Shown: in pieces, positions 26,435 through 34,377 of the stretch
Position numbering within the stretch: the stretch's first letter is position 1
Layout: every line of letters starts with the position of its first letter
Source of the DNA: Hymenobacter lapidiphilus
GTDB taxonomy: Bacteria; Bacteroidota; Bacteroidia; Cytophagales; Hymenobacteraceae
Assembly (NCBI RefSeq): GCF_013377885.1
Contig: NZ_JABKAU010000006.1
Coordinates: 1-64,000, forward strand
DNA: 64,000 nucleotides
Direction of reading: 5' to 3'
Position numbers and translations under genes: made by a program
The notes under the pieces: model-generated
Seen by the model: only the letters and a program-made list of their open reading frames with translations
What the model was told of the DNA's origin: nothing
Databases searched by the model: none

Positions 26435-26914
26435 ATGAAACATCTTCCCATCATTCTGCTGCTTGTATCTTTGGGGCTTTGGGAAGCGCGGGCCCAGCAG
26501 CCGGCACCGACCAAAAAGCCCGTCGAGCTGAAAGCCACGGCCATGCAGGCCCAGGCGAAGCCCGCCGCCAACCGCCCCGACGTGCCGCCCCAGTTTCCGG
26601 GCGGTGCCAAGGGCCTGAACCAGTTTTTCCAGCAGAACCTGAAGTATCCGGAAGCCGCCGGCGTCAAGCAAATCAGCGGCCACGTGGTGATGACGTTCAC
26701 GGTGGAGGCCGACGGCCACCTGACCAACCCTTCGGTGGTGCAGCCCCTGAGCCCCGAGTGCGACACCGAGGCGCTGCGGGTACTGGGCCAGATGCCGGCC
26801 TGGAAACCCGCCACCCGCAAGGGCCAGCCCATCCCGATTCAGGTGCGGCTACCCGTACCGTTTGGGGTTTCCGAAGGCCTGCGAGTGGAGCAGGGCAAAC
26901 CGAAATTTGAATAA
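26435..26914 (+). CDS. Secreted TonB C-terminal-domain protein
   Basis: The ATG at 26435 gives 159 residues with a cleavable signal peptide (ARAQQ). Residues about 50-140 form a TonB_C domain: FPGGAKGLNQFFQQNLKYPEAA, VVMTFTVEADGHLTN and AWKPATRKGQPI. Unlike a classical TonB it has neither an N-terminal anchor that remains in the membrane nor a Pro-rich spanner. It may therefore bind partners in the periplasm rather than transmit energy. This short layout is common in Bacteroidota. Confidence 0.8.
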   Translation: MKHLPIILLLVSLGLWEARAQQPAPTKKPVELKATAMQAQAKPAANRPDVPPQFPGGAKGLNQFFQQNLKYPEAAGVKQISGHVVMTFTVEADGHLTNPSVVQPLSPECDTEALRVLGQMPAWKPATRKGQPIPIQVRLPVPFGVSEGLRVEQGKPKFE

Positions 26915-26923
26915 TGCGGAGTG

Positions 26924-27030
26924 AGAAGTCAGAAGCCAGGAGCTGGAATTCAGGGAGTGGAGGGCCAAAACACAGGTCTTCCCGCCTCATTCTTCCTCTC
27001 CTGACTTCTAGCTTCTAACTCCTAGCTTCC
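26924..27030. repeat. Imperfect inverted repeat before the ABC transporter gene
   Basis: GAGAAGTCAGAAGCCAGGAG on the left is close to the complement of CTCCTGACTTCTAGCTTC and CTAACTCCTAGCTTCC on the right. It fills the space between the TonB_C and ABC genes. Confidence 0.5.
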
Positions 27031-27038
27031 CAAAACAA

Positions 27039-28886
27039 ATGGCCCGAAGTGGATTGAATAGCAGCGGCAGCGACCTGGCAACGGCCGAGCTGCCCAAACC
27101 GAAAGTAAACAAGGAATCACTCAAGCGCAGCCTGCGGATTTTCCGCTACATGCTGCCCTACCGGGCCAAATTTATCGTGGGCCTGCTGATGCTATTGCTC
27201 AGCAGCAGCACATTTATGGCCTTTCCATGGCTGGCCGGCAAGCTGATTGGGGCCGCCAACCACGAGCCGCTGGTGCTCTCGAACGGCTGGGTGCTGGGCA
27301 TCAATGAGATTGCGCTGCTGCTGTTCGGCATCATCGCCTTGCAAGGCTTATTCTCATTCGGGCGCATCTGGTTTTTCACCCAAGTAGGCGAGTTCACCGT
27401 GCGCGATATCCGGCGGGCGCTCTACGGCAAGTTCGTGCAGTTGCCCATCCCCTACTTCGAGCAGAACCGCGTGGGCGCCATCACCTCGCGCATCACTTCC
27501 GATGTGGCCCAGATTCAGGATACCTTTTCCCTGACCCTGGCCGAGCTGTTCCGGCAGATTTCCACCATGCTCATCGGCATCACGGCCATCATGCTCGTGT
27601 CGGTGAAGCTTTCGTTGTTTATGCTGCTCACGTTTCCGCCCATCATCCTAGTGGCCGGACTGTTCGGACGCAAAATCCGGGTGCTGGCCCGCGAAACCCA
27701 GCAGGAGTTGGCCAACACCAACACCATTGTTGAGGAGACGCTGCAGGCCATCAACTCGGTGAAGGCGTTTACCAATGAGCGGTTTGAAACCAACCGCTAC
27801 GGCACGGCCCTCGATCGGGTGGTGCGCACGGCCCTGCGCAGCAACTTATACCGCGGCGGCTTCGTCTCGTTCATCATCATCGGACTCACCGGCGGCATCA
27901 TTCTCATCCTGTGGCGGGCGGCCACGCTAGTCTATACCCCCGGCCCCGACCAACTCGAGGTAGGCCAGTTGCTCACCTTCCTGCTCTACACGGCTTTCAT
28001 TGGGGCCTCCATTGCGGGTTTGGGGGAGATGTACGGCAAGGTGCAGAGTACGCTGGGCGCTTCCGAGCGCATCCTCGAAATTCTGGATGAGACGCCCGAG
28101 CCGACCCATCGCGAGCCCACTACCGGCATCGTGCCCACCAGCATCGAGGGCGACATCCGCTACGAGCACGTGGCCTTCCGCTACCCCACCCGCCCCGACG
28201 TACCGGTACTCACCGACATCGACTTCCATATCGGCGCGGGCGAGAAAATTGCCCTCGTGGGGCCTAGCGGCGCGGGCAAAAGCACCATTGCTGGCCTGCT
28301 GATGCAGTTTTACCCCCTGAGCGGCGGCAGCATCATCATCGACGGCCACCCGGTAGCCGACTACGACCTGACGGCGTTGCGTCGCCAAATTGGCATTGTA
28401 CCCCAGGAAACCCTGCTGTTCGGTGGCTCCATCCGCGAAAACATTGCCTACGGACGCCCTGGTGCTACCGACGCCGAAATCATTGAGGCTGCCGAGCGGG
28501 CCAACGCCTACCGTTTCATCCAGGGCTTCCCCGAGGGCCTCGACACGGTAGTAGGCGAGCGGGGCATCAAGCTCTCGGGCGGGCAGCGCCAGCGCGTAGC
28601 CATTGCCCGCGCCATCCTGAAAAACCCCGCCATCCTCATCCTCGACGAAGCCACGTCCTCGCTCGACTCGGAAAGCGAGATGCTGGTGCAAGGGGCCATG
28701 GACGAGCTGATGCAGAACCGCACCAGCATCATCATTGCCCACCGCCTGAGCACCATCCGGAAAGTGGATAAAATCCTGGTTATCGACGGTGGCCGCATCG
28801 TGGAACAAGGCACCCACGAGGAGCTAAGCGACCGGGAAGGCGGCTTGTACGCCAACCTGCTCAGGTTGCAGTTCGAGCTGACGTAG
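27039..28886 (+). CDS. ABC exporter, fused membrane and ATPase domains (MsbA/ABCB-like)
   Basis: 615 residues. Residues about 40-330 form a six-helix exporter membrane domain containing VRDIRRALYGKFVQLP, a coupling-helix region typical of lipid/peptide exporters. The ATPase follows: Walker A GPSGAGKST (408-416), Q-loop in VPQETLLFGGS, signature LSGGQRQR (512-519), Walker B ILILDEATSSLD (532-543) and H-loop in IIAHRLST. It works as a homodimer at the inner membrane; the cargo may be lipid, drug or peptide. A gene for a YcxB-like membrane protein begins 12 bp later and may be co-transcribed. Confidence 0.92.
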   Translation: MARSGLNSSGSDLATAELPKPKVNKESLKRSLRIFRYMLPYRAKFIVGLLMLLLSSSTFMAFPWLAGKLIGAANHEPLVLSNGWVLGINEIALLLFGIIALQGLFSFGRIWFFTQVGEFTVRDIRRALYGKFVQLPIPYFEQNRVGAITSRITSDVAQIQDTFSLTLAELFRQISTMLIGITAIMLVSVKLSLFMLLTFPPIILVAGLFGRKIRVLARETQQELANTNTIVEETLQAINSVKAFTNERFETNRYGTALDRVVRTALRSNLYRGGFVSFIIIGLTGGIILILWRAATLVYTPGPDQLEVGQLLTFLLYTAFIGASIAGLGEMYGKVQSTLGASERILEILDETPEPTHREPTTGIVPTSIEGDIRYEHVAFRYPTRPDVPVLTDIDFHIGAGEKIALVGPSGAGKSTIAGLLMQFYPLSGGSIIIDGHPVADYDLTALRRQIGIVPQETLLFGGSIRENIAYGRPGATDAEIIEAAERANAYRFIQGFPEGLDTVVGERGIKLSGGQRQRVAIARAILKNPAILILDEATSSLDSESEMLVQGAMDELMQNRTSIIIAHRLSTIRKVDKILVIDGGRIVEQGTHEELSDREGGLYANLLRLQFELT

Positions 28887-28898
28887 GGAGACTCTATC

Positions 28899-29432
28899 AT
28901 GGTCCGACCGCCCTATCACCTGCACGCCGTGCGCCTGTCGGCCGACGAGTTTGTGGCCGTGAACTTCCGGCTGTGGCGGACGCAGCCAGCCACCCGCCGC
29001 CTGTACTGGCTGCTGGGCGCGGCTTTGCTGCTGCTGACAGGTAGCGTGGGGCTGGACTTTTGGCAGCATGGCCGGCTCAGCAGCCCGTTTACGCTCGTGT
29101 TCCTGGGTGTGGGCGTAGCGTATGGGGTGCTCCGGCTGGCGCTGGTGCGCTGGCAGCTACGACGCGGGTATGCCCGCCAAACAGTGCTCCAGCAACCCCT
29201 CGATTTCACTTTGACCACTACCGAAATTATTGGTCGGGGTGCGATGGGGCAGTTTCCGGGGCAATGGGGCCTTATCCGACGGGCCATGTGGGTGGGTCCC
29301 GACTGGCTGCTGCTCTACCCTACCGAAGCGGCCTGCTACTACCTCGACCTGCGCCGCCTACAAGCCCCCGCCACCCGCGCCGATGTGGCCCAACTGCTGG
29401 CGCAGCACCAGATTCGGCAGCAGCAGGTATAG
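28899..29432 (+). CDS. YcxB-like membrane protein
   Basis: 177 residues. Two membrane helices (about 34-52 and 63-82) follow a short N-terminal strand region (VRLSADEFVAVNFRLWRTQPA). The C-terminal part (LDFTLTTTEIIGRGAMGQFPGQWGLIRRAMWVGPDWLLLYPTE, given here only as the region 100-145) fits the YcxB-like C-terminal domain, a PH-like fold. Function unknown. It follows the ABC exporter by 12 bp and is probably in its operon. Confidence 0.68.
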   Translation: MVRPPYHLHAVRLSADEFVAVNFRLWRTQPATRRLYWLLGAALLLLTGSVGLDFWQHGRLSSPFTLVFLGVGVAYGVLRLALVRWQLRRGYARQTVLQQPLDFTLTTTEIIGRGAMGQFPGQWGLIRRAMWVGPDWLLLYPTEAACYYLDLRRLQAPATRADVAQLLAQHQIRQQQV

Positions 29433-29667
29433 GGCGGTGGCCGTGTGCCGGTTGCTACGGCCAGGCATTGGGTGAACCATGAATTCTGGCAGATTCGGCG
29501 GCATCCGGGTGCTATGTAAACCCTCGGCTGAAACCTGCCAGCTGACGGCGAAAAGCGCCACCGGCAAACTTCCAGGCGGGCGGCGGGTTGGCTGAGCGAG
29601 CGGACGAGTTTGGTTTGCTTATTTTTACCCTGAAACTACTCTCACCTTCACCTACCTTCTACTCCGT

Positions 29668-30573
29668 ATGTCGTTTTCCACTTCCCGCCCGTCTACTGCC
29701 CGCATTCCCGGCGCTACGCTGGTTCTCACCGGCCTGCTGCTCGGCGGCGGCGCGGCTCAGGCCCAGATCAGCACGCCCCAGCCCAGCCCCAAAAGCACCC
29801 TCACACAGCGCGTGGGCCTCACCGACGTAATGATTACTTATTACCGACCTAGCCTGCGTACCCGCCTGGGCTTCGGCGACGCCGCCGATAAAAGCGTAGT
29901 CGTTTATGGGCAGCGCTGGCGCACCGGGGCCAACAACACGACCACCATCAAATTTGCCGACGACATTCTGGTGGAAGGCCAGAAAGTGGCCGCCGGCGAG
30001 TACGGCCTCTACACCATCCCCGGCAAAAACGAGTGGACCGTAGTGCTCAACAAGAGCACTAAAATGGGGGCCAACGTAGATGGCTTCAAGGATGAAGAGA
30101 ACGTGGCCAGCTTCAAGGTAAAGCCGATAAAGCTGAACGACAAAGTGGAAATCTTCACCATCGACCTCAGCGACTTTACCCCCGCTACCACCAACGTAGT
30201 GATGATGTGGGATCAGACGGCCGTAAAGTTCAAGCTCACGGCCGACGTGGAGCCCAAGGTAATGGCCCAAATCAACGAGAAGGTCATCAACAACGCCAAC
30301 CCCACCAACGGCGACCTGGCCGCGGCGGCCGTTTACTACCTCGACAACGATAAGGACCTCAAGCAGGCCCTGACCTGGATGCAGAAGGCCAACGCCAAGG
30401 ACCCCAAGTTCTGGAACGTCCTCACGGAAGCCAAAATCCGCATGAAGATGAAGGACTATAAGGGTGCCATCGCTTCGGCCGAAATGTCGAAGAAGCTGGC
30501 CACCGAAGCCAAGAACATGGACTACGTGAAGATGAACGACGCGCTGATTGCCGAAGCCAAGAAAGGCAAGTAA
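29668..30573 (+). CDS. Secreted DUF2911 protein with helical repeat tail
   Basis: 301 residues. The signal peptide ends near GGGAAQAQ (residue 33). Residues about 38-195 form the DUF2911 domain with SPKSTLTQRVGLTDVMITYYRP, GQRWRTGANNTT and VAAGEYGLYTIPG. The C-terminal 100 residues are helical with TPR-like pairs (ALTWMQKANAKDPKFWN, YKGAIASAEMSKKLA). The family is widespread in Bacteroidota and of unknown function; it is probably periplasmic. An intrinsic terminator follows. Confidence 0.88.
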   Translation: MSFSTSRPSTARIPGATLVLTGLLLGGGAAQAQISTPQPSPKSTLTQRVGLTDVMITYYRPSLRTRLGFGDAADKSVVVYGQRWRTGANNTTTIKFADDILVEGQKVAAGEYGLYTIPGKNEWTVVLNKSTKMGANVDGFKDEENVASFKVKPIKLNDKVEIFTIDLSDFTPATTNVVMMWDQTAVKFKLTADVEPKVMAQINEKVINNANPTNGDLAAAAVYYLDNDKDLKQALTWMQKANAKDPKFWNVLTEAKIRMKMKDYKGAIASAEMSKKLATEAKNMDYVKMNDALIAEAKKGK

Positions 30574-30607
30574 TTCTGCGCTGTTAGCCTTCTGTTTTGA
30601 ATGTATG

Positions 30608-30644
30608 AAAAGCCCCGTCTGACGATTCAGACGGGGCTTTTTTT
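30608..30644 (+). terminator. Intrinsic terminator after the DUF2911 gene
   Basis: Perfect 14-bp stem AAAGCCCCGTCTGA, loop CGAT, then a run of seven T. Confidence 0.93.
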
Positions 30645-30682
30645 GATCAGGACTGCTAGAATCGCGCTACCGCCTCATGGCG

Positions 30683-32386
30683 CTACGCCCTGTTAATATC
30701 TGGGCGTACGGCTAGCAACTTGTGGCCTACGCTGCATAGTACCACCACGGCGCAGCCAATGATGTTGAACCAGAGGTAGCCGATATCGGTGGTGAAGAAC
30801 AGGCCGGCCACCACTATCTGGGCCACTACGGCCGACCAGAACACAGTGCGCCCGTTCACCGACTTGATGAAGAAGGCCACCATAAAGATACCCAGGATGG
30901 TGCCGTAAAAGAACGAGCCGAGGATGTTAACGGCCTGAATCAGGTTTTCGAGGCGGGCGGCGAAGGTGGCGAAGGCAATGCCCAGCACGCCCCAACCCAC
31001 CGCTGCCCAGCGCGAGGCCGCCACGTAGTGCGCCTCGGTGCGGCCCGGCCGCCGCGGCCGGTACAAATCGACGACGGTGGTAGACGACAGGGCGTTGAGG
31101 CCGGCAGCAGCCGAGCCCATGGCGGCGCTCAGCACCACGGCCACCAGCAGGCCCACCAATCCTTTGGGTAGGTAGTTGAGCACGAAGGTCAGAAACACAT
31201 AGTCAGTATCCTTCGCTTCGACGGAAGGCACGGCCTGTTTCATCAGCTTCTGGGCCTGCTCGCGTAGGCCCAGGTTGGCGGCCTGCACGGTTTGCAGGCG
31301 GGTTTGGGCAGCGGCAATGGCTGGCTCGTCGTCGGTTTTGAGGGCCGCTACCAACTCGCCGGTGGCCTGAGCACGGGCCTTGAACAGCGTGGCGTGAGTG
31401 CGCTCCAGGCCCCGCAGCTGGGGGCCGTATTGCTCGGAGTGGGCCACCTCCAGGTACACTGGCCGGTTGAAGGTGAGGGGGGCCGGGTTGAACTGGTAGA
31501 AGACGAACAGCAGCACGCCCAGCAGCAGAATCCCGAACTGCATCGGGATTTTCAGCAGGCCGTTCATTAGCAGCCCCAGGCGGCTTTCGGTTAGGTCGCG
31601 GCCGGCCAGGTAGCGCTGCACCTGGCTCTGGTCGGTGCCGAAGTACGAGAGGGCCAGAAACAGGCCGCCGGTGATACCCGACCAGAAGTTATACCGGTCG
31701 TTGGGGTCGAACTTGAAATCAATCAGGTTGAGCTTGCCCTGCGTGCCGGCCACTCGCATGGCATCGGTGAAGCCCACATTTTCGGGCAGGTAATGCACCA
31801 GCAGATAGCCGGCAATCACCATGCCCGTGAAAATAACGGCCACCTGCGCCTGCTGCGTAACGGCTACAGCTTTGGTGCCGCCCGATACGGTGTAGGCAAT
31901 CATCAGCCCGCCAATCAGCCAGACGGTGAGGTGGATATTCCAGCCCAGAATAGCCGACAGCACCAGTGCTGGGGCGTAGAGCGAAAGGCCGTTGCTGAGG
32001 CCCCGCTGCACCAGAAACAGCAGCGCCGTGAAGGTGCGGGTGCGCCTATCGAAACGGCCCTCCAGGTACTCGTAGGCCGTGTACACCTGCAGCCGGTGGT
32101 AGATGGGCACGGCAAACACGGCAATCAGCACCATGGCCACCGGCAGGCCCAGGTAGAACTGGATAAAGCGCATGCCATCATCGTAGGCCTGGCCGGGGGT
32201 GCTGATGAAGGTGATGGCCGAGGCCTGGGTGGCCATAATGCTCAGGCCCACCGCCCACCACGACGCCGAGCGTCCGCCCAGCAGGTAATCGTCGAGCGAA
32301 GCCCCGGCGCGGCGGGTGCGCCAGGTGCCGTAGCCCACAATAACCAGCAGCGTGCCGCCCAGAATCAGCCAGTCGAGCCCGCTCAT
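30683..32386 (-). CDS. Sodium:solute symporter (SSS family) with periplasmic insert
   Basis: Start at ATG 32386 (MSGLDWLILGG), giving 567 residues and about 13 membrane segments. The SSS core is seen in LLGGRSASWWAVGLSIMATQASAITF and TVSGGTKAVAVTQQAQ. Between two late helices (about 335-415) lies an Ala/Gln-rich helical insert of about 80 residues (ATLFKARAQATGELVAALKTDDE), probably a coiled coil outside the membrane; this is larger than in the first symporter. Its ATG overlaps the stop of a tiny upstream membrane gene (ATGA), suggesting translational coupling. Solute unknown. Confidence 0.87.
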   Translation of the reverse strand: MSGLDWLILGGTLLVIVGYGTWRTRRAGASLDDYLLGGRSASWWAVGLSIMATQASAITFISTPGQAYDDGMRFIQFYLGLPVAMVLIAVFAVPIYHRLQVYTAYEYLEGRFDRRTRTFTALLFLVQRGLSNGLSLYAPALVLSAILGWNIHLTVWLIGGLMIAYTVSGGTKAVAVTQQAQVAVIFTGMVIAGYLLVHYLPENVGFTDAMRVAGTQGKLNLIDFKFDPNDRYNFWSGITGGLFLALSYFGTDQSQVQRYLAGRDLTESRLGLLMNGLLKIPMQFGILLLGVLLFVFYQFNPAPLTFNRPVYLEVAHSEQYGPQLRGLERTHATLFKARAQATGELVAALKTDDEPAIAAAQTRLQTVQAANLGLREQAQKLMKQAVPSVEAKDTDYVFLTFVLNYLPKGLVGLLVAVVLSAAMGSAAAGLNALSSTTVVDLYRPRRPGRTEAHYVAASRWAAVGWGVLGIAFATFAARLENLIQAVNILGSFFYGTILGIFMVAFFIKSVNGRTVFWSAVVAQIVVAGLFFTTDIGYLWFNIIGCAVVVLCSVGHKLLAVRPDINRA

Positions 32387-32541
32387 GCAAACAGCCGGGT
32401 CAGGTACACGAACAGGGCAATTTCGGCCCCCAACGCCCCCAGTACCAGCCAGTACCAGGCCCGCCACGAAGGCAGTAGCGGCGGTTTATTGTCGGGTTCA
32501 GTGGCTGGGACGGACACAGATGCGGGATTGGGAATTGGCAA
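32383..32541 (-). CDS. Small single-span membrane protein coupled to the symporter
   Basis: A 52-codon frame from TTG 32541, or 44 codons from GTG 32517, ends in a TGA that overlaps the ATG of the SSS gene by four bases (ATGA). It encodes a polar Pro-rich N-terminus, then one membrane helix (about 29-50: YWLVLGALGAEIALFVYLT) and a short RLFA tail. The position and helix suggest an accessory subunit of the symporter. The start is unsure because a TATCTTTCG box (32553-32545) lies just upstream of the TTG, which favours the GTG. Confidence 0.6.
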   Translation of the reverse strand: MPIPNPASVSVPATEPDNKPPLLPSWRAWYWLVLGALGAEIALFVYLTRLFA

Positions 32542-32561
32542 AGTCGAAAGATAGGTGAAAC

Positions 32562-32669
32562 CCGCCTGTCATCCTGAGCAGAGCGAAGGATCTTTTCACG
32601 CTTGGGCAGAAGCACATTTGGCCATTCAGATGTGATAAGGTCCTTCGCTGCGCTCAGGATGACAGGCGG
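32562..32669. repeat. Family B long hairpin, copy 3
   Basis: Arms CCGCCTGTCATCCTGAGC and GCTCAGGATGACAGGCGG. The variable pair after CAT is CC here, with GG in the opposite arm. The inner half is poorly paired. It lies between two minus-strand genes. Confidence 0.85.
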
Positions 32670-32744
32670 ATTCCATCTGCCTCGACCAGCTTCGGCCGCC
32701 GCCACCACGTCCCGATTTCAAAGCCGCAGGTCAGCAGCAAGCCC

Positions 32745-34034
32745 TTACTTGCTACCCGAAGTTGAGGGGGTTATTTTCCAGAGTTCACCGTTGTCCTCGT
32801 CCGTGACGACGTACAGCGCCCCGTCCGGGCCCTGCTTAACGTCGCGCACGCGCTGTTTGCGGTCGGAAAGTAGGCGCTCCTCGCCCGTTACGCGGCCATT
32901 TTCCAGCTGCAGCCGTACCAGATTCCTGTCCTTGAGCGAACCCACGAACAGGTTGCCCTGCCAGGCCGGGAAGGCACTACCGGAGTAGAATTCGGCTCCC
33001 GACGGAGCAATAACCGGGTCCCAGTAGTAAACCGGGTCCACGTAACCCGGCTTGGTCGTCACGGAATTAGGGATGGGCTCGCCCGAGTATTCCTCGCCAA
33101 ACGTGACCAGGGGCCAGCCGTAGTTTTTGCCCCCCTCCAGCCGGTTCAGCTCGTCGCCACCCTGAGGGCCCATGTCCACCGACCAGAGCTGGCCCTGCGC
33201 GTCGAAGGCCATGGACTGTACGTTGCGCTGGCCCACCGTCCAGATTTCGGGAAGCGCCCCGGCCTGCTTGGCAAACGGGTTATCCGGGGCTGGCTTACCA
33301 TCGGGAGTGATGCGGAGTGTTTTGCCCATGTGGCTGTTCATCTGCTGGGCCTGGGGGCGAATTTGTATGTCCGAACGCTCACCGAGGCTTACGTATAGCA
33401 TGCCATCGGGCCCGAAAGCCAGGCGCGAGCCAAAGTGCTTGTCGCCGTTATAGGCCGGCTAAGCCTGAAAAATCACCTTCACCTGACTCACGCTCCGGCG
33501 GTCGGACGAGAGTACGCCTCTGGCCACACTCGTAGCGTTGCCGGCTGCGCCGCGGGGCTCGGAAAAGGTCCAGTATAGCAGCTGGTCGGTGGCAAAGGTG
33601 GGGCTCAGGGCAACATCCAGCAGGCCGCCCTGCCCCGTGGCGTATACCGCAGGTAGGCCCTTAATGGGCTCTCCAACCTGCCCCTGGGCCGATATTATGC
33701 GCAGACGGCCGGGCCGCTCGGTAACCAGCAGGTCTCCGTTGGGCAGCGGCTCAACCGCCCACGGATGCTCCAGCCCTTTGGCCAGCACTGTTACATCGAA
33801 AGCCACCGCCGAAGTGATAGCGCAGGCGCGGGTTTGGTCGGGGGTAGTGGGGCGCTGGCTGGGTACCTTGGCCTGCCGGGTTTCTAAGGGCGAACAGCCA
33901 GCCGGGCCCGGAGCCTGCGCAGAACTTTCCGTGCCGTAGGCCTGCACACCCGCCTGCTGGCCGGATTGTTGGCAGCCGGCCAGCAGGCCAGCCAGCAAAA
34001 GGGTAGATATACTAACGAGTGGGCGGCTATCCAT
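32745..34034 (-). pseudogene. PQQ-type soluble sugar dehydrogenase lipoprotein, interrupted by an in-frame TAG
   Basis: One reading frame of 430 codons encodes a glucose/sorbosone dehydrogenase-like beta propeller but is broken at TAG 33461-33459. The N-terminal part has a lipobox (LLAGLLAGC) and LEHPWAVEPLPNGDLLVTERPGRL, TGQGGLLDVALSP and YWTFSEPRG. Directly after the stop, in the same frame, the sequence resumes with PAYNGDKHFGSRLAFGPDG, where related proteins have an unbroken stretch. The rest, GWPLVTFGEEYSG and the final ITPSTSGSK, is intact. A single base change from CAG or GAG explains it. It would oxidise aldose sugars in the periplasm if repaired or read through. Confidence 0.85.
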
Positions 34035-34377
34035 GAGATGTTAGGTTAGAGATGATATGCTGGTGCTGTAACAGCCGGCCAGCCAAATGGCGAAAAACAG
34101 CTAGTACGAGGAGTTGTCTGGCCCCGGAAGTTGCTGGTTTACACCTACGCTTCGTTTCGATAATCGTTTCTGCCGCTGTTCAGGCCGCCCTTGAAACGCC
34201 GGGTTCCTGCACCCAGTATTTCGGCGAGGAACGGGACCTGCCCTACGGCTGCCTGGACCGGGGAAACCCGCCTGCTGTCAGGCAAGCCCGCCCGAGGCTG
34301 GCAAGATTGCTCAGACCACTTCCTTCCACCCTCCGCGAATACCTGCCCGAACCTCTACGAGAAGACGCGGCAAGCAC
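34035..34377. other. Intergenic stretch without a recognisable gene
   Basis: 343 bp between the start of the interrupted dehydrogenase gene and the end of the PIG-L gene, both on the minus strand. I see no convincing reading frame, hairpin or promoter. A plus-strand frame from 34052 runs into the PIG-L gene with no family resemblance. Confidence 0.6.

Noticed and set aside
34140..34340. Possible cobalamin-type riboswitch
   Set aside because: GC-rich blocks first looked like a riboswitch, but the B12-box (GCCACTG-like) and its neighbours are absent and no cobalamin gene follows.
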